Shown: one piece after another, positions 1-13,062 of the stretch
Position numbering within the stretch: the stretch's first letter is position 1
Layout: each line of letters starts with the position of its first letter
NCBI GenBank assembly: GCA_000729835.1
Contig: JFHB01000172.1
Coordinates: 1 to 64,000, forward strand
Direction: 5' to 3'
DNA from: Atkinsonella hypoxylon
Lineage: Eukaryota; Ascomycota; Sordariomycetes; Hypocreales; Clavicipitaceae
DNA: 64,000 bases
Program-made: the position numbers and the translations under genes
The notes under the pieces: model-generated
Seen by the model: the letters and a program-made list of their open reading frames with translations, nothing else
Told to the model about the DNA's origin: nothing
Databases searched by the model: none

Positions 1-585
1 CTAGCTAAAGGCAGTAACTTTTAACCTCTTAGAAAGAACTAGATTTAGGGCTTTTTATATAGGTATCTAAAAGTATTAATAAAAAGAGATAAGTAAATAG
101 ACTTTTACTATATTAATAAAGCTTCTATTAATTCTATTAAGAGCTTCTTTACTCTCTTAAATTAATCTATTATTAAGTTAATTAAAATAATAAACTAATA
201 TAATATAGATAAAATAGATATTTAAGAGAGCTAAAGAAGTAATAGCTTAGTACTTAAAAGCTTATAAATAAAGAGTATTATTAAAAAATATCTTAGATTA
301 TATTATTAAACTTTAATTATTAAGTATATTAATATAAATAGTAAAGTAATTTACTCTTTTATTATATTTAAAGAATAAAGTATATAGTAGTAGTAGTTCC
401 TTAATAAAGATAATATAGCTAAATATAGTATATAGCACTTTATAGTATTACTTAACAGCTAAATATTAAATATAATTAAGCTATATTAGCTAAAAGAGGT
501 CTTTATCTCTAAAATAATACCTACTAAATTGTTAAAGGCCTAGCTTTTTATTCTTAATAGTTATAATAGTTATATTAATAATAAC
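1..585 (+). mobile_element. Fot1/pogo-like DNA transposon copy 1, proximal part with transposase remnant
   Basis: This stretch is the reverse complement of about 43130-43703, the inner part of the second Fot1-like copy, so the two copies are inverted relative to each other. Read on the plus strand, about 530-585 gives a degraded DDE-transposase segment, LFILNSYNSYINNN, which resembles the pogo/Fot1 pattern LLIxDGHxSH. The changes D to N, G to S and H to Y each fit single G-to-A or C-to-T mutations. The element runs off the left window edge and is broken at 585/586 by copia element H. The matching distal end is at 12571-12867. It is a dead relic with many TAG/TAA stops. Confidence 0.8.
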
Positions 586-1288
586 TGTTAAAAATAAGCT
601 ACCCTGTATAGCCTATTTTTATGCTTGCTAGTTGCCTGTTAGTTGCTCTATCACGTGACCCTAACTAGGTCTTGTTACGTTGATTTTTAGTAGAGATATC
701 GCTGTTACTAGATGCAAAACATCTAGAATCGACTAAGGCAAAGTTGCCTAACCTATAGTTAACTTTAACAGCGATTTTCTCTACAACTAGTAATAGTAGA
801 AATTCAAGAAGTATACTATTTAAAAGCTAAGAATTAGGGCTATTTAATAGTATAATTGTTAGATAGAGTTGCTTATAAGGGTTGCTTATTATTAGTGGAA
901 TTTATTAAATTATACATATAGGCATCTCGTTTATATAGCTGTAAGTTGATTTTTTTGTTTTTATATAGTAAATCTTTTTGCGGAAATTATAAAGTAGCCT
1001 ATAAGCTCCTTCTAGTAACTACAGCCTGCTAATATAGTTAGTAGGTCTATAAGGGACTAGAAAGATTTAAGATTCTACTCTTACTAAGTTTGTTACAGCG
1101 CTCTTAATATAAAGATACTACTATTACAGTTATCTACTGCCTCTACGTAATCTATACTATATACTACAGCTTAATTTAGGCCGCTGCTGCTTCTACTACA
1201 TAATAATTGCTAGGAGCAATTACAGGTGCTAAATCTAAGAGACCACTACCCTCTTAGATATCTAGTCCTGTAATCCCTATTATTTTCA
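586..1288 (+). repeat. 5' LTR of copia element H
   Basis: About 703 bp, direct repeat of 7730-8426. The outer (left) part keeps CA and TG dinucleotides, for example around the CACGTGACC at 652-660, that are TA in the other LTR. The inner (right) part is the more mutated one. Confidence 0.93.
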
Positions 1289-1308
1289 ATAGGTTATAAG
1301 CCTAGAAG
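1289..1308 (+). other. Primer-binding site of element H (half-tRNA-iMet type)
   Basis: Immediately after the LTR comes ATAGGTTATAAGCCTAG. The core GGTTATAAGCCTAG differs from GGTTATGAGCCCAG only by one TpG-to-TpA and one CpA-to-TpA change. The unmutated form would pair with the anticodon arm of initiator tRNA-Met, the half-tRNA priming known for Ty1/copia elements. The tRNA match is from general knowledge, not from a search. Confidence 0.6.
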
Positions 1309-2255
1309 ACCTATCTGCAAGCTGTTAGCCCGCTGAAATCTACTATTGTGTACTGTATTACCCACTAGAAGCTATATTAAGACCTGCGCTAGCAGCTATC
1401 GCTGCTAAAAAATTAGTAGCTTGCTGGAAGCTATTAATACCTGCTGCATATATATCGCCAGCTACTATACTGGTGTTTTCATTCTGCCCACCCTGTGCCT
1501 CCTGCACTAGTTCTATGCACCTTGTGCATACACACTTTTAAAGCTATTCTTAATAGCTAGGTTCTATTGTTGCGCAACATTAAAATATACACATCTGCAC
1601 ACATTACATTTGCACTATAAATTGTTTTATTAGGCACTGCCTAATCAATTATTTCCATTAAGAAATAAGCTTAGCGCTGCACTATATCGCTCGTTGTTGT
1701 ACTGTTATCTTATATATTGTGCACCCTATGCACCTCTGTTAGTAGCTATACTACAATTTGTAGTGCATACCTAACAGCTCTTGTTGCAGATATTCCTGTG
1801 TTTTCAGTCGCAGAATCAATTTATATAGTAATCCCACTAGTTAGGATTTTAAAGTAGAAATTAGCTGGATATCCCTAAATTAGCTATGCCTAGGTCTCCA
1901 CTAGTTTATTGGAACCTAATTAGAGAAGAATCTCCTGAATTTTTTGGCTAAAAATAGCTAGGACCTGTGTTTTGTGCCCCTCGCAACCGCTTGTTAATCT
2001 AGTCTGCTATACAAATTGTATGCGCATATAGATCGCGATACAATGCAGCCTTTAGAGCCTGTTATACCTATTACAAAAGAAATTGGAGAAAAATCTCAGT
2101 ATAATTTCTAAAGATATAGGGCACTTCTAGGCCTATAATAGAGCAATCTATTGATATCTACAAGAAGTTATTACCTATTATTTACTACTTTTTCACTGTA
2201 ATTTAGCTATAATTAGCTATAAAAGAGCGTTAAATTAGCTACTTTTTAAACCCTT

Positions 2256-3650
2256 AAAATAGCACTAAAAGGAACAGGTAAGGGAAAGAGCACAAGCCCT
2301 AAACGGGATAGTGGTTCTAGTACACTAGCTACAGCTGCTACTAGCTTTCCTAGTCCAGTAAGGTCCCCCCCTCAGCTAGTAGATTCCTCTTCTAATAAAG
2401 AAGATTATACAGCTAAGAAGGCTCTAAAGGAAGCTAGATTAGCTTCTAAAAGAGTAGTATAAGTCTATAATATGCAAGCTAATCTAAAAGCTTAAATAGA
2501 TAAGCAATAAGAGACCCTAAATAGATTTATTAGGTATAGTAAAGCAAAATAAAGCTAAAATAAAGGTAATATAGCTAATTTACTAAGTAAATTAGATACT
2601 ATAATTACATCTATAGGTAATCTCTCTATAGGGTCTCCCTTTAAGGTAGTAGATCCTGTTACTTCTAAAAGAGCTTCTAAAGTCTCTTTTAAAGCCCTTA
2701 AACCTTCTAGTTCCTCTAATAGTGCTACTTTTCTGCCTGCTTTTAATAAAGGCACTATAAAAGAGTTAAATAAGAAGGTCCACTTAATTCTAGAGGCTGC
2801 TAAGCTAAAAGGCCCTAAAAATTTTAAACAGTAGAAGTAAGCTTTAACTATTTAATTTAGAGCACTAGGATTCCCTTAATTTATTAATAATCCTAGTATA
2901 GCTAGTACTTTAGTAGATTTAGAATAAGCTATTATCCTTATAATTATAAGAGATAGTTGCTAATCTAGACCTTAAGCTGCTATAAGCTAGCATAAGTCCC
3001 CTATAGATGCCTATAACGTTCTAGTTAGGCAATATTCGCAGAGTGCTAAAATACAACGTAGTACGCTATATACTAGTTATTATAACTTATTGTTTTCGAA
3101 CTATAAGGGATCTTTAGAGGCCTTTAATGCTGAATTTAATAATTTACTAGCTAGATTATAGCTCTATAGTGTAGCTATTAATTCTATTAACTAGGTAAAT
3201 TATTATATTAATGCTTTAAAGAAGACCTTCCCTAGCTAGGCTAAAAGGCAGCGATATTCTATTAGAGCTGCTAGAGCACAAGGTCTATCTGTAAAAATGC
3301 TGAATTTACAGTTCCTTATAGCTAATTTATTAGAAGAACAAAGAGATAAAAGCTCCTCTATATCTAAAGCTCTTAGTTATAAGGCTTCTAATAGTTCTAA
3401 TAATAATAAGGCTAATTAAGGAAAGAATCCTCCCAATTAGAAGAAGAATTCTAACGATTTTAATTCTAATGATTCTAATGCCTCTAAAGATATAGATAAA
3501 GCCTCTAAGAATAAGAAGAAGTAGAAGGGCTAAAGAAGAAGTAACAAAAACTCTAGGAATAAGGATAGAGAAGCTGCTTTTGCTATAGGTTGTTATAACC
3601 TATCTACTAGCAACTAGGATACTATAGAATCTAATGATTCTAGCAGTTCT
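2256..3650 (+). pseudogene. Degenerate gag region of copia element H
   Basis: One plus-strand frame stays readable for roughly 1.3 kb if TAG/TAA are read as mutated Gln/Trp codons. It is rich in Lys, Ser and Asn. One part (about 3100-3330) resembles a retrotransposon gag capsid (GSLEAFNAEFNNLLARL followed by YYINALKKTFPS). An Asn/Ser/Lys-rich tail precedes the protease region. Boundaries are approximate. It would have encoded the particle protein that packages the element RNA. No intact frame remains. Confidence 0.65.
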
Positions 3651-3739
3651 AGTAGTGATGATTCTTACGATTTAGATACAGAATCCACTACTAGTAATAC
3701 TAGTACTACTAGTAATAATACCCCTTCTTTTAACTATTC

Positions 3740-6700
3740 TAATAGAATAATTAAAAACTCCTTACTATACGATAAAGGTTCTACCTGTTATATAGTTAAC
3801 AATAAGGCATTTTTTAGGACTTTTAAGCCTATAAAAAAGGGTAAAACCGCGCCTATTGCTACTAGAGGAGGTCCTATTTATCCTAAAGGACAGGGAACTG
3901 CTGTATTCTAGGTACTAGTTAGTATAAATCCAGCTAAATACAGGCCTTTAGCTCTAAAGGATGCTCTATATTGCCTAGGTTTAGATACTAACCTAATTAG
4001 TAGTTTAAAGCACTATTTAATAGGGGGCACTCTCCTTAGAAATTAGTTATTTCTAGCTAATAGAAGCTGCTGTAGGCTTCTAAATCCCAAAAAGCATAGT
4101 TTCTTCTTACAGCTTAAGGGGCAAGAGACCCCTAGAGTGTGTAAAAACCACGTAAATCTCTCTTATATAGGATTTACTAGTAATAGTTATAATAGTAGTT
4201 ATAATACTAGTTATCCTATAGAGGTTTAAATCCCTTAATAGTCTAGTTTTAATCCTAAGGAATATAGCTAAATTGAGGAATTATCTAATTTTAAAGAAGA
4301 AGATAATACCAATAACGATGCTATAGAGCTATTAGCCCTAGTTCCTAAACGGGCTCCTAGTTAGATTTCTTCTAATAACGGGGATTTAGAAGGTCTAAAT
4401 CCTAAGTTGCTAGATATTAGAGGAAGTAGCCGTCTAGATCCCTTAAACGAGGCCTGTGGTTCTTAAGAGATCTAGCAAGATAGGGAGCAATAGAAAGCTA
4501 GCTCTAATGATAATTCTAGTAACCCTATAGCTTCTTCTTCCTATAAGAAGCTCCTAGAATTAGCTGCTACTTAGCACGTTAGATTAGGGCATATAGGACT
4601 CCCTTTACTAAAGAAGACTGCTTCTATTACTAAAGGTATTCCTAATTTTACAAAAATTAAGGAAAAGGATTTTAACTGCCTAGCTTACAACTAAGCTAAA
4701 GCTGTTAGAAGACCTAGCAAGTATACTATTCCTAACCCCCCTAGATATTTAGATATTATAGAGGGAGATACCGTTAAAATAGAGCCTATACTGCACAATA
4801 AGAGGCCTTTAGTTCTTTTTCTAATTAATAGAAAATTACAGTATAAGTAGTCTTTTAATCTAGCTAATAAAGAGAGTTCTACTCTTTATAGCTGTATTAA
4901 AGGCTTCTTTAAGGAATTAAAAAACCAGTATAACTGCTACCCTAAACACCTTTATTTTAATAGTAGTATAGAAATTAATACTAGGTTGTAAGCTTAGCTA
5001 TCTTCTAAGAGTATTTGCTTTAGTACCTCTTGCCCCTATATTTATAAATAGAATAGGCTAATAGAGAGAGCTATAAGGGTACTTCTAGACTGTTTGCGTG
5101 CTACTCTACAGTAGTTACAACTACCTCTATATCTATAGTCTTACATTCTTTCTGCTATAGTAGATTTAGTTAATACTACTGCGAATAGTACTAAACTACT
5201 AAGTCCTAAACAGCTATATTTAGCTAATTTAGAGCCTTCTAAGACCTATAAGCCTAATTTTTCTAAAATTAGAGCTATAGGCTCCTATTGTAAAGTTCTA
5301 ATCCTATTAGAATAGAGATCTAGGTTGCAGAAGCTAGCTAAAAGAACTATTCCTAGTAGACTTTTAGCTACACTAGGTTCTAATGTATATCTAATATATA
5401 TCCCCTTTAAACAAGCTGTTATAAAGACTAGCTTCGTTAAAATTATAGAAGGAATAGATCCTATTTTATAGAGCATCCCTAAGGTTCCTATTGGTTCTAT
5501 AGTGGATAATCCTTTAGAGGGAGAAATCGATAACTAGCAGCAATTAGAAGATAATTATACTCCTAATTATCCTTATTCTAGTTATCTAGATGTGCTAAAT
5601 TATCTACTAGAACCTGTAGAAAATTAAGCTCTTCTACTAAGCAACCCTATAGAAGCTATAGAGGCCCCTAAAGCCCCTATATCTATAGAAGCCCCTTAGG
5701 CTAATATAGAACCTATAGAAGCTAAAGCTAATGCTGATGCTATAGATTTAGATAGAGATATATTTTCCTTAATTAAGGATCTATGCTTTAAGGCAAGGAC
5801 TAAAGCAGCTATTACTTCTAATAGTAATAAGGATAAACTTCCTAATATATAGAAGCAAGCCCTAAAAAGCTCTGCTAAGCAGCATTAAATAGAAGCTACC
5901 TATAGCGAATTTAAGCAGCTATTAGCTGCTAGAACCTTTAAATTTATAGGGAAAGACTAAGTACCTAAGGGCTAAAGAGTTCTAAAGAATAGGCTTGTTT
6001 ATAGGCTTAAAAAGAATAAAGAAAATAATCCTATTAAATATAAGGCCTGCCTTATTACTAAGGGATTTATGCAAATAGAAGGTTAAGACTATCTAGAGAC
6101 CTTTACTGCAACTAGTATTCCTTCTAGCTAGCGTATATTATTAGCTCTTGCAGCTTTTAATAACTAGGAAGTTAAGTAAATCGACTTTATAGGAGCGTTT
6201 CTAAATAGCAAGCTAAAGGAAGCTATTTATATAGAAATCCCAGATAGATTTGTTAAATTTGCAGAAGCAACGCTATTAGTAGCTAAGCTACTAAAAAGCT
6301 GTAATTACAAGCCCTTTAAAGAGCAAGTAATTAAGCTAGAAAAATCCCTCTATAGTCTAAAGCAAAGTCCTAGAGAATAGCAGCAAATTCTAATAGAATT
6401 ACTTTAAAAGCATAGATTTAAACCTCTTATATTAGACCCAGCAGTCTTTTATAACCTAGTTACATCTACATATATTGCTACTTACGTAGATAACTGTCTT
6501 CTAATTAGGCCTAATTTATAATATATTAATAAGCTTAAAAAGCTACTAAATTAAGCTTATCCAATAGAAGATAGAGGACCAGTAGAATTCTTTCTAGGTG
6601 TACAAATTACCTATAATAGGTCTAAAAGGTCTATTAAAATCCACTAATCTTAATACATCCTTGAAGCCCTAGAAAGATTTAAAATGCTAGATACTAAGCT

Positions 6701-7445
6701 AGCTTCTATCCCTATATAGCTAGGAATTCTAAAGTAACTAGTTATAAAACTCCTCTTAAAATCCAATTATAAGCTTTATTAGAGCATAATAGGCACTATA
6801 ATGTACCTAATGTTGCTAACTAGGGCTAATATTGCTTTTTCTGTTCAGTGGCTATTAACCTTCCTAGCTAAGCTCTATATAGAGCACCTAAACGCCTCTA
6901 AGTACCTCTTAAGGTACTTAAGTAGTACTAGAAGCTTTGCTATTATTTATAAGCATTCTATACTACTAGGGTCCTCTTCTAAAGCTTCTAGCTCTAAAGA
7001 AGTACTTAAGACCCTCCTTAGTTATTATAATAGCGATTTTGCTAGTAATAAAACCTCTTCTAAATCAACCTATACTTATCTATATAAGCTAGCTAGTGGA
7101 CCTATTAGCTAGAAATTAAAGAAAGCTAGTACTATTGCTCTTTCTACATTAGAAGTAGAATCTAATGCATTATCTAAAGCTATAAGGGAATTAGAGTGGC
7201 TCTACAGCCTTTTTAAGGAGATAAAGCTACCTTTAACCCCTCCTATTTCTATTAGGTGTAATAATTAAGGCGCTATAGTTACTGCTTACAACCTAACGTT
7301 GTATAGTAGAACTAAGCACACCCTTTTGAAGTTTAACTATATTAGGGAAAAGATTTATAAAGGTATAGCTAAGGTTAGTTATATTAATACAAATTAGATG
7401 CTAGTAGATAGCCTAACTAAGCCTCTTACTATTTAAAAGCATTAA
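3740..7445 (+). pseudogene. Degenerate copia pol of element H (PR-IN-RT-RH)
   Basis: The recognisable order is copia-type. A protease-like segment YDKGSTCYIV lies near 3770. The integrase zinc-binding region has HVRLGH near 4575 and CLAY near 4677, where the last Cys has become Tyr. The integrase core follows. Reverse transcriptase has QIDFIGAFLN near 6177 and YVDN at 6483-6494, with the second catalytic Asp turned to Asn by G to A. RNase H runs from about 7140 to 7430. The segment at 6801-7112 (YLMLLTRANIAFSVQWL) is typical of the RT-RNase H connection. Stops and lost catalytic residues show it is dead. Confidence 0.88.
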
Positions 7446-7721
7446 TAATTTATTAAGTTACTAAAGCTTTCTAGCTAGCTTATAAAAGCAACAAAAAACA
7501 CTTAAAAAATCGAAAAGCAACGAAAAAACAGTTAAAAATCGAAAACAACAAAAACAATTAACAACAACTAGTTATATTTAACTATAACTACCCTGGAATT
7601 GCTGGAATTAGTTCTGTTATTTAGTTCTGTTATTAGTACTGTATTTCGTTAGTTAATTCTAACTTAGATATCCTTTAAAGGAGCTAAGTTGCTTATAGAA
7701 CTAGTTACTTCTTATATTTCT

Positions 7722-7729
7722 AGAGGGAG
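7722..7729 (+). other. Polypurine tract of element H
   Basis: AGAGGGAG sits directly against the 3' LTR start at 7730, the expected place for the plus-strand primer of reverse transcription. Confidence 0.75.
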
Positions 7730-8426
7730 TGTTAAAAATAAGCTACCCTATATAGCCTATTTTTATGCCTACTAGTTGCTCTATTACGTAACCCTTATTA
7801 GGTCTTATTACGTTAATTTTTAGTAGAGATATCGCTATTACTAGATGCAAAACATCTAGAATTAACTAAGGTAAAGTTGCCTAACCTATAGTTAACTTTA
7901 ACAGCGATTTTCTCTACAACTAGCAATAGTAGAAATTCAAGAAGTATACTATTTAAAAGCTAAGAATTAGGGCTATCTAATAGTATAATTGTTAGATAGA
8001 GTTGCTTATAAGGGTTGCTTGTTATTAGTGGAATTTGTTAAATTATACACGTAGGCGTCTCGTTTATATAGCTGTAAGTTGATTTTTTTGTTTTTATATA
8101 GTAAATCTTTTTGCGAAAATTATAAAGTAGCCTATAAGCCCCTTCTAGCGACTACAGCCCGCTAATATAGTTAAAGGGTCTATAAGGGACTAGAAAGATT
8201 CAAGATTCTACTCTTACTAACTTGTTCGTTACAGCGCTCTCAATATAAGATACCACTATTATTATAGTTATCTACTGCCTCTACGTGATCTATACTATAC
8301 ACTACAGCTTAATTTAGGCCGCTGCTGCTTCTACTACGTGATAATTGCTAGGAGCAATTACAGGTGCTAAATCTAAGAGACCACTACCCTCTTAGATATC
8401 TAGTCCTGTAATCCCTATTATTTTCA
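7730..8426 (+). repeat. 3' LTR of copia element H
   Basis: About 697 bp, direct repeat of 586-1288. Its outer (right) end keeps CG, CA and TG dinucleotides (for example TACGTGAT at 8283-8290 and again near 8335) that are TA-converted in the 5' LTR. Its inner (left) end is the more heavily mutated. Confidence 0.93.
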
Positions 8427-8429
8427 ATA

Positions 8430-11400
8430 CTACCTTTATCTTAGCTAAAGCTTATAGAGTAGCCTTATAGGCTTTAAGGACCTTATATAGGTAAATAAGC
8501 TATTCTTTAATAAAGGCTTTAGCTATACTATATAGTTTCCCTTTACTTTAGGTTAAGGTATAGTATATACTTACTCTATAAGCAACTATATTTTAAATAA
8601 CTTATATATATATTAGTTAAGCTTCTTTAAACTAGTATTTCTATATTAAAGCTACTAGTATAGTAAGAGTAAGCTACTACTACTTTAGCTTTACCTTAAT
8701 CTTAGCTAAGTAGGCTTTTTATTATAGTTTTCTAAAGATTTATACACTAAGGAACCTTACTAACTATATAAGCTAAATTATTATAGTACTAAGCTAAACT
8801 AGCGTTATATTTACTCTATAGCCTTTAGTAAAGTATAAAAGCTTACTCTTTACTAGGTTAAATTAAAGGCTAAACTCTTTTAACTATTTTTTATAGATTA
8901 CTTAAGTGTACTTAAGCTGCTCTTAAGTCTTTACTATACTTCTTCTATATATAATAATATTAGTATTATTAAAGAACTTTAGTGTAATAGTAGTATTTAC
9001 TTCTTTAAGTTTTTTATATAAAGGTATAATATATAGTAAAAAAAGAATAAAGAAGATAAAGAACCTCTATAGTACCTCTATAGATATAGCTAGCTTCTTT
9101 ATAGTTTCTTTAGTAAAGTAAAAGTATATTAACCTTAAGGTAGTAAAGCTATAGACTTAAGCTACTATTTAGCTTAAAAGTTCTACTTAAACTAGTATAT
9201 AAACTAATTTAGTGTAGCTAACTATATTAAAGGCTATAGAGATATTTAGCTGTAATAGTAAAGTAGTTCTACTATAGTGCTAAGCTATATAAACTACCTC
9301 TATAAGTATACTAAGGGCTACTTTAGTAGATCTATCTACTTTATTGTTTATCTAGAGCTCTAGTAAAAGTAATCCCTCCTTAGCAGTATAGGTAAGCTAC
9401 TGTACTACTACTGCTTCTAGTACTTTCTTTATAACATTAAGTAAAGAGATAGGTCTTTACTCTCTTACCTTTTAAAGGTCTTCTAGGAGCTTCTTAGGCT
9501 TCTTAAGTACTATAACTCTTACTTTTTAGAAGGGAGCTAGATAGTAGCTAAGCTAGCAGCTAGTATTAAGTAGGTATATTAAGGTCTTTCTTATAAATAG
9601 TCTATAGACTTTTAAAAAGCTAGCTAGTAGCTTATTGTTTTCTAGTGCCTTCTAGCTTACTATATTGTGTAGTATATCCTTTATATTGTCTTTTATAAAG
9701 TAGTTCTTTAGTAGAAATAAAGTAGCATTAAGGTAGAGAAATTATAGGTTTAGAATATTAATTAAGTTAGCCTTAAACTCTAGAAAGAATCTCTTAGTAA
9801 AGGCAGTAGCCTTCTCTATATATATTATAGCTGCAACTATAGTGCTATTTACTATATAAACTAGCATTAATACCTAGCTAGTTTCTAAGGAGAAGCTACT
9901 ATATAACTTAGCCTATCTTTTAAGGCTTTAAAGGTTACTATAGTAGAATTTAGCTTTATTAATAGTATTTCTTTAGGCTTTTCTTTATTTCTCTTTTATA
10001 ACTTAATCTTAAAATACTACTACCTTAGTAGTAAGCTACTAGTTATTATTAGTTCTACTAATGCACTATTGTTTTAAGGCTATATTAGCTTCTCTTTTTA
10101 CTTTATAAGCTTATTAGTTCTACTATAGTAGCTATTTAGAGGCACTTTAGAGCTTCTTTAAGGCTATAATATTTATAATTACTTAAAGTTAGTCTATTAG
10201 CTACTATATATAGATATTAATTTTAGTGTAGGTCTATATAGGTACTGCAGTATAACTAGCTTAAAGGTAGTTATTAGCTTTAGCCTAAATAATATCCTTA
10301 TTTATAAAGAACTATAGGTATATTATTAGTTTATTGTCTTTAGAGCTTAGGCCTAACTTAACTCTAACTATTTACAGTATATAGTTAAAGCTAGCTAAAG
10401 AGGCTAGGCTAATATATTTAATCTTTAGATTATAAGTTGCTTAAGTATAGTCTATTATACTATTTCTTTTTCTTTATACTCTTTAGGTAACCTTACTTTA
10501 AAGTATAGTAAGGCTAAGCTACTACTATATTGTAAATATAAGTATAGTGTTGCAGCTTAATAACATTCTATTTACTTTATTTTATATTAAGTAGTGCTAA
10601 TTAAAGTTATCTATAAAGACACTCTAGGTTCTAGAATAGGCTAAGCTAAGGTTAGTAAAGGGAGTAGCTTAATCTCTTTTATATAGTAGTAAGTAAATAG
10701 AGTAAATCTTAGTGCCTTTTAATTAAATACTATATTAGTTTATTTTATTCTAAGCTACTTACTTCTTAGAACTATACTATCTATTAATATACACTACTAT
10801 ATAGCCTCTATATACTACTAGCTAAAACTATTCTAAGCTTAAGTTAAGGGAAAACTAGCTAGTTCTAGCTAGCTTCTGCAGCACTACTATATCTATATTG
10901 TTCTAGTAGGTTAAAGCTAGCTATATTAGCGTTAATCTCTTCTATATATTTTAGTATATAACTATTAGTATATAGAGTTTAAAGCTAAGGATAAAGGTAC
11001 AGTAGTATTAGTTTAAGGTGTACTAGCCTTAGCCTATTAGCTTAAGAAGAGTATAATACTTTAGCTAAAGAGGTATAATAGAGATATTTATTTATTTTTA
11101 CTTCTTAGGGGTCTTTTAAGCTTTCTTTTCCTTAAAGAGGCCTTTTAGAATAGTAATCTACTAGCTTAATGCCTATAGCTATAGTTTAGCTCTAGAGTAA
11201 GCTACTTATAGTTAGTAAACTTAAAGGGCTTATTACTATATACTTCTTTTACTTTATTCTAATATTCTTTAGCTATTAAGTAAAGGTAGAACTAGGCTAA
11301 ATAGGCTTTATAGTAGTTAAGGTATTATTCTTATATATAACTCTATTTAGTTAAGTATATATTTTCTTTATCTTTATATTAGCTAGCACTATAGTAGCTA

Positions 11401-12570
11401 TACTAAGAGGTCTTCTTATAGAATCTTATAATATAGCTAAATCTATAGTAGTAAAAGTATTGCTTAAGGTAAAGTACTTTATTATATAGTTTAACTTTAA
11501 ATATTTTAGCTATATAAATAGCCTTTACTTAGTATAAGTAGTTAGCTACCTTTATACTATTTAGTTTAATAATTAAAAGAGCTTTTATTATAGTTCTTTT
11601 TAGTTTTTAAACTATTACTTTAGTAATACTTAAGCTATTTTTTGTTTTTAGGTTTTATATAATTTCTTCTTTTACTATTTCTATAGTATAGTAGGTTAGG
11701 AAATTCTTAATAATAATACTATAAATTCTATACTATAGAGCTACTCTTTAGCTAAAAAAGGCTTTAAGCTAACCTTATTTCTCTTTATATAGCTTAGCTA
11801 TCTCTTTAAATATAATAACTATATCTTTACTATATAGGTATTTTACTGCTATAGTAGTGCTTTACTTAGTAGTATAGTTAACTACTTTAACTATCTTAGT
11901 TAAGCTTCTATTTTTTAAGAGCTTAGAGATTATATTTCCTTAAATAATTATTTTATAGTGCTATTATAGAGAGACTAAAAAGGTGCTTAAGCAGCTAGTA
12001 GTTATAGTTATTGTTAGTATTATATTATAGGCTGCAATATTTACCTAGGTTAAATTCCCTTTAGCGCTAGCCTAAAGGGTCTTTTTAACTGCTTTTTTAA
12101 CTACTCTTTTAAGGTTTTTAGTTATAACTAGTGTTAATAGGCTATAGGTAGTAGTATATCTAAACTTAGCCTTTTCTACATTATACGCTTTTAGTAGCAC
12201 TTTCTATATATCTAGAAGTGCTATAGCTAGAACAATTCTAGTAATCTTTAAGTAGAACTTCTATAGGTAATTTAGCACTTAATTCCCTTCTTAAGGCAAC
12301 TTAGTATTAAGCTACTTCTTTATAGTAAAGGCTTTTATACCTACTTAAGGGTAGTAGTAGCTCTAGGTAAGCTCTCTTTCCTCTTTCTTAACTACTATTA
12401 GAACTACCTCCTTTACGCTAGCGCTCTAGAAGTAATACACTATTATAGAGAGGCCTAGATAGGTTTAGTAAATATTTTTATTAAAGTTTAGTCGATTTTT
12501 AGGCCGGTTCCGCGTCGCTGTCGGGGTGCGGGCAAATCTTCGAGATGCTTATATATTATTAGTATAAGCT
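8430..12570 (-). mobile_element. RIP-degraded Tad1-like non-LTR retrotransposon (LINE), 3' end lost
   Basis: On the minus strand the segment at about 9530-9350 reads KVRVIVLKKPKK, followed by RPISLLNVIKKVLEA. This is the fingers motif of Tad1-clade LINE reverse transcriptases. Further downstream on that strand (about 8910-8690) lies a segment like RFLSVxIFRKLxxKAYLAKI, the conserved end of the RT domain. The 5' end is near 12570, where sequence shared with Fot1 copy 2 resumes. A short GC-rich unmutated patch at 12489-12545 marks this edge. At 8427-8430 the LINE abuts the H LTR with no poly-A or repeat tail, so its 3' end is missing. Many stops; inactive. Confidence 0.8.
8650..9560 (-). pseudogene. 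Tad1-like LINE reverse transcriptase remnant
   Basis: Motifs in order on the minus strand: VRVIVLKKPKK (about 9530), RPISLLNVIKKVLEA (about 9450), and the LGVWxDRKLxW-like block near 8700-8760. The frame is broken by TAG/TAA. I did not find an intact YADD-type catalytic box by eye. The upstream 9560-12480 should hold the endonuclease and ORF1 of a complete LINE, but I could not identify them with confidence. Confidence 0.7.
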
Positions 12571-12867
12571 TTAATATAAACTATAGAAAAAGTAGAAAGT
12601 TACTTATAATCTAAATAAAAAATTTATTAATATTAAGAATATAGAAAAGGCTTAGTAGTGCCTTCTAGCGCTCTAGGAGGCCGCTATAGTTGCTGCTAAT
12701 ATTGGTTTTAAGGATCTATATTATAAGTAGCAGCTTAGTAGCTAGGCAACACTAATTACAGCCATTCTTAGCTTGTAGCGCTGAATAATTTAACGCTAAT
12801 AGAATGTTGTTGTTGTGGCAATTCGCGTTCCGAATGTAGGTGGGTTCCGTAGGTGGGTGCCCTACGT
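12571..12867 (+). mobile_element. Distal end of Fot1-like copy 1 with terminal inverted repeat
   Basis: This is the reverse complement of 17012-17310, the terminus of copy 2. The outermost ~40 bp form the TIR (outer end ...GGGTGCCCTACGT), followed by the TA target dinucleotide at 12868-12869. About 540 bp of the element's interior, present in copy 2, is missing between this piece and 1-585; the LINE and element H lie there instead. The last ~100 bp are nearly free of RIP. Confidence 0.85.
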
Positions 12868-13062
12868 TAAGTGCATAACGGATCCGGCCTACGAACTCTA
12901 GGCTGGGACCCGTTGATCATCCTCCTGCTTTGAGTACCAGACTTATGCCGAAGTAATCATCCCTGTCCCACATGCTCCAAATGACGTATACACCAACTCC
13001 CCCGATATCGTGTCCGCAAATTGTAAGAAGTATCTCTTGAGAGGTTCCCGTGATTCGCAAAC

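Larger units (their letters stand above)
586..8426 (+). mobile_element. RIP-degraded Ty1/copia LTR retrotransposon (element H)
   Basis: Two direct repeats of about 700 bp (586-1288 and 7730-8426) start TGTTA and end TTTTCA. They bracket a gag region and a pol region in the copia order protease, integrase, reverse transcriptase, RNase H. A primer-binding site directly follows the 5' LTR and a purine tract AGAGGGAG directly precedes the 3' LTR. The left flank (ATAAC) lies in Fot1 copy 1 and the right flank (ATACT...) in a LINE, so no target duplication is visible. Reading frames are broken by TAG/TAA stops where copia proteins have Gln or Trp, as RIP would produce. It is not active. Confidence 0.92.

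Noticed and set aside
6801..7112. A 103-codon ORF as an intact small gene.
   Set aside because: It is the surviving stop-free piece of the copia RT-RNase H region in element H.
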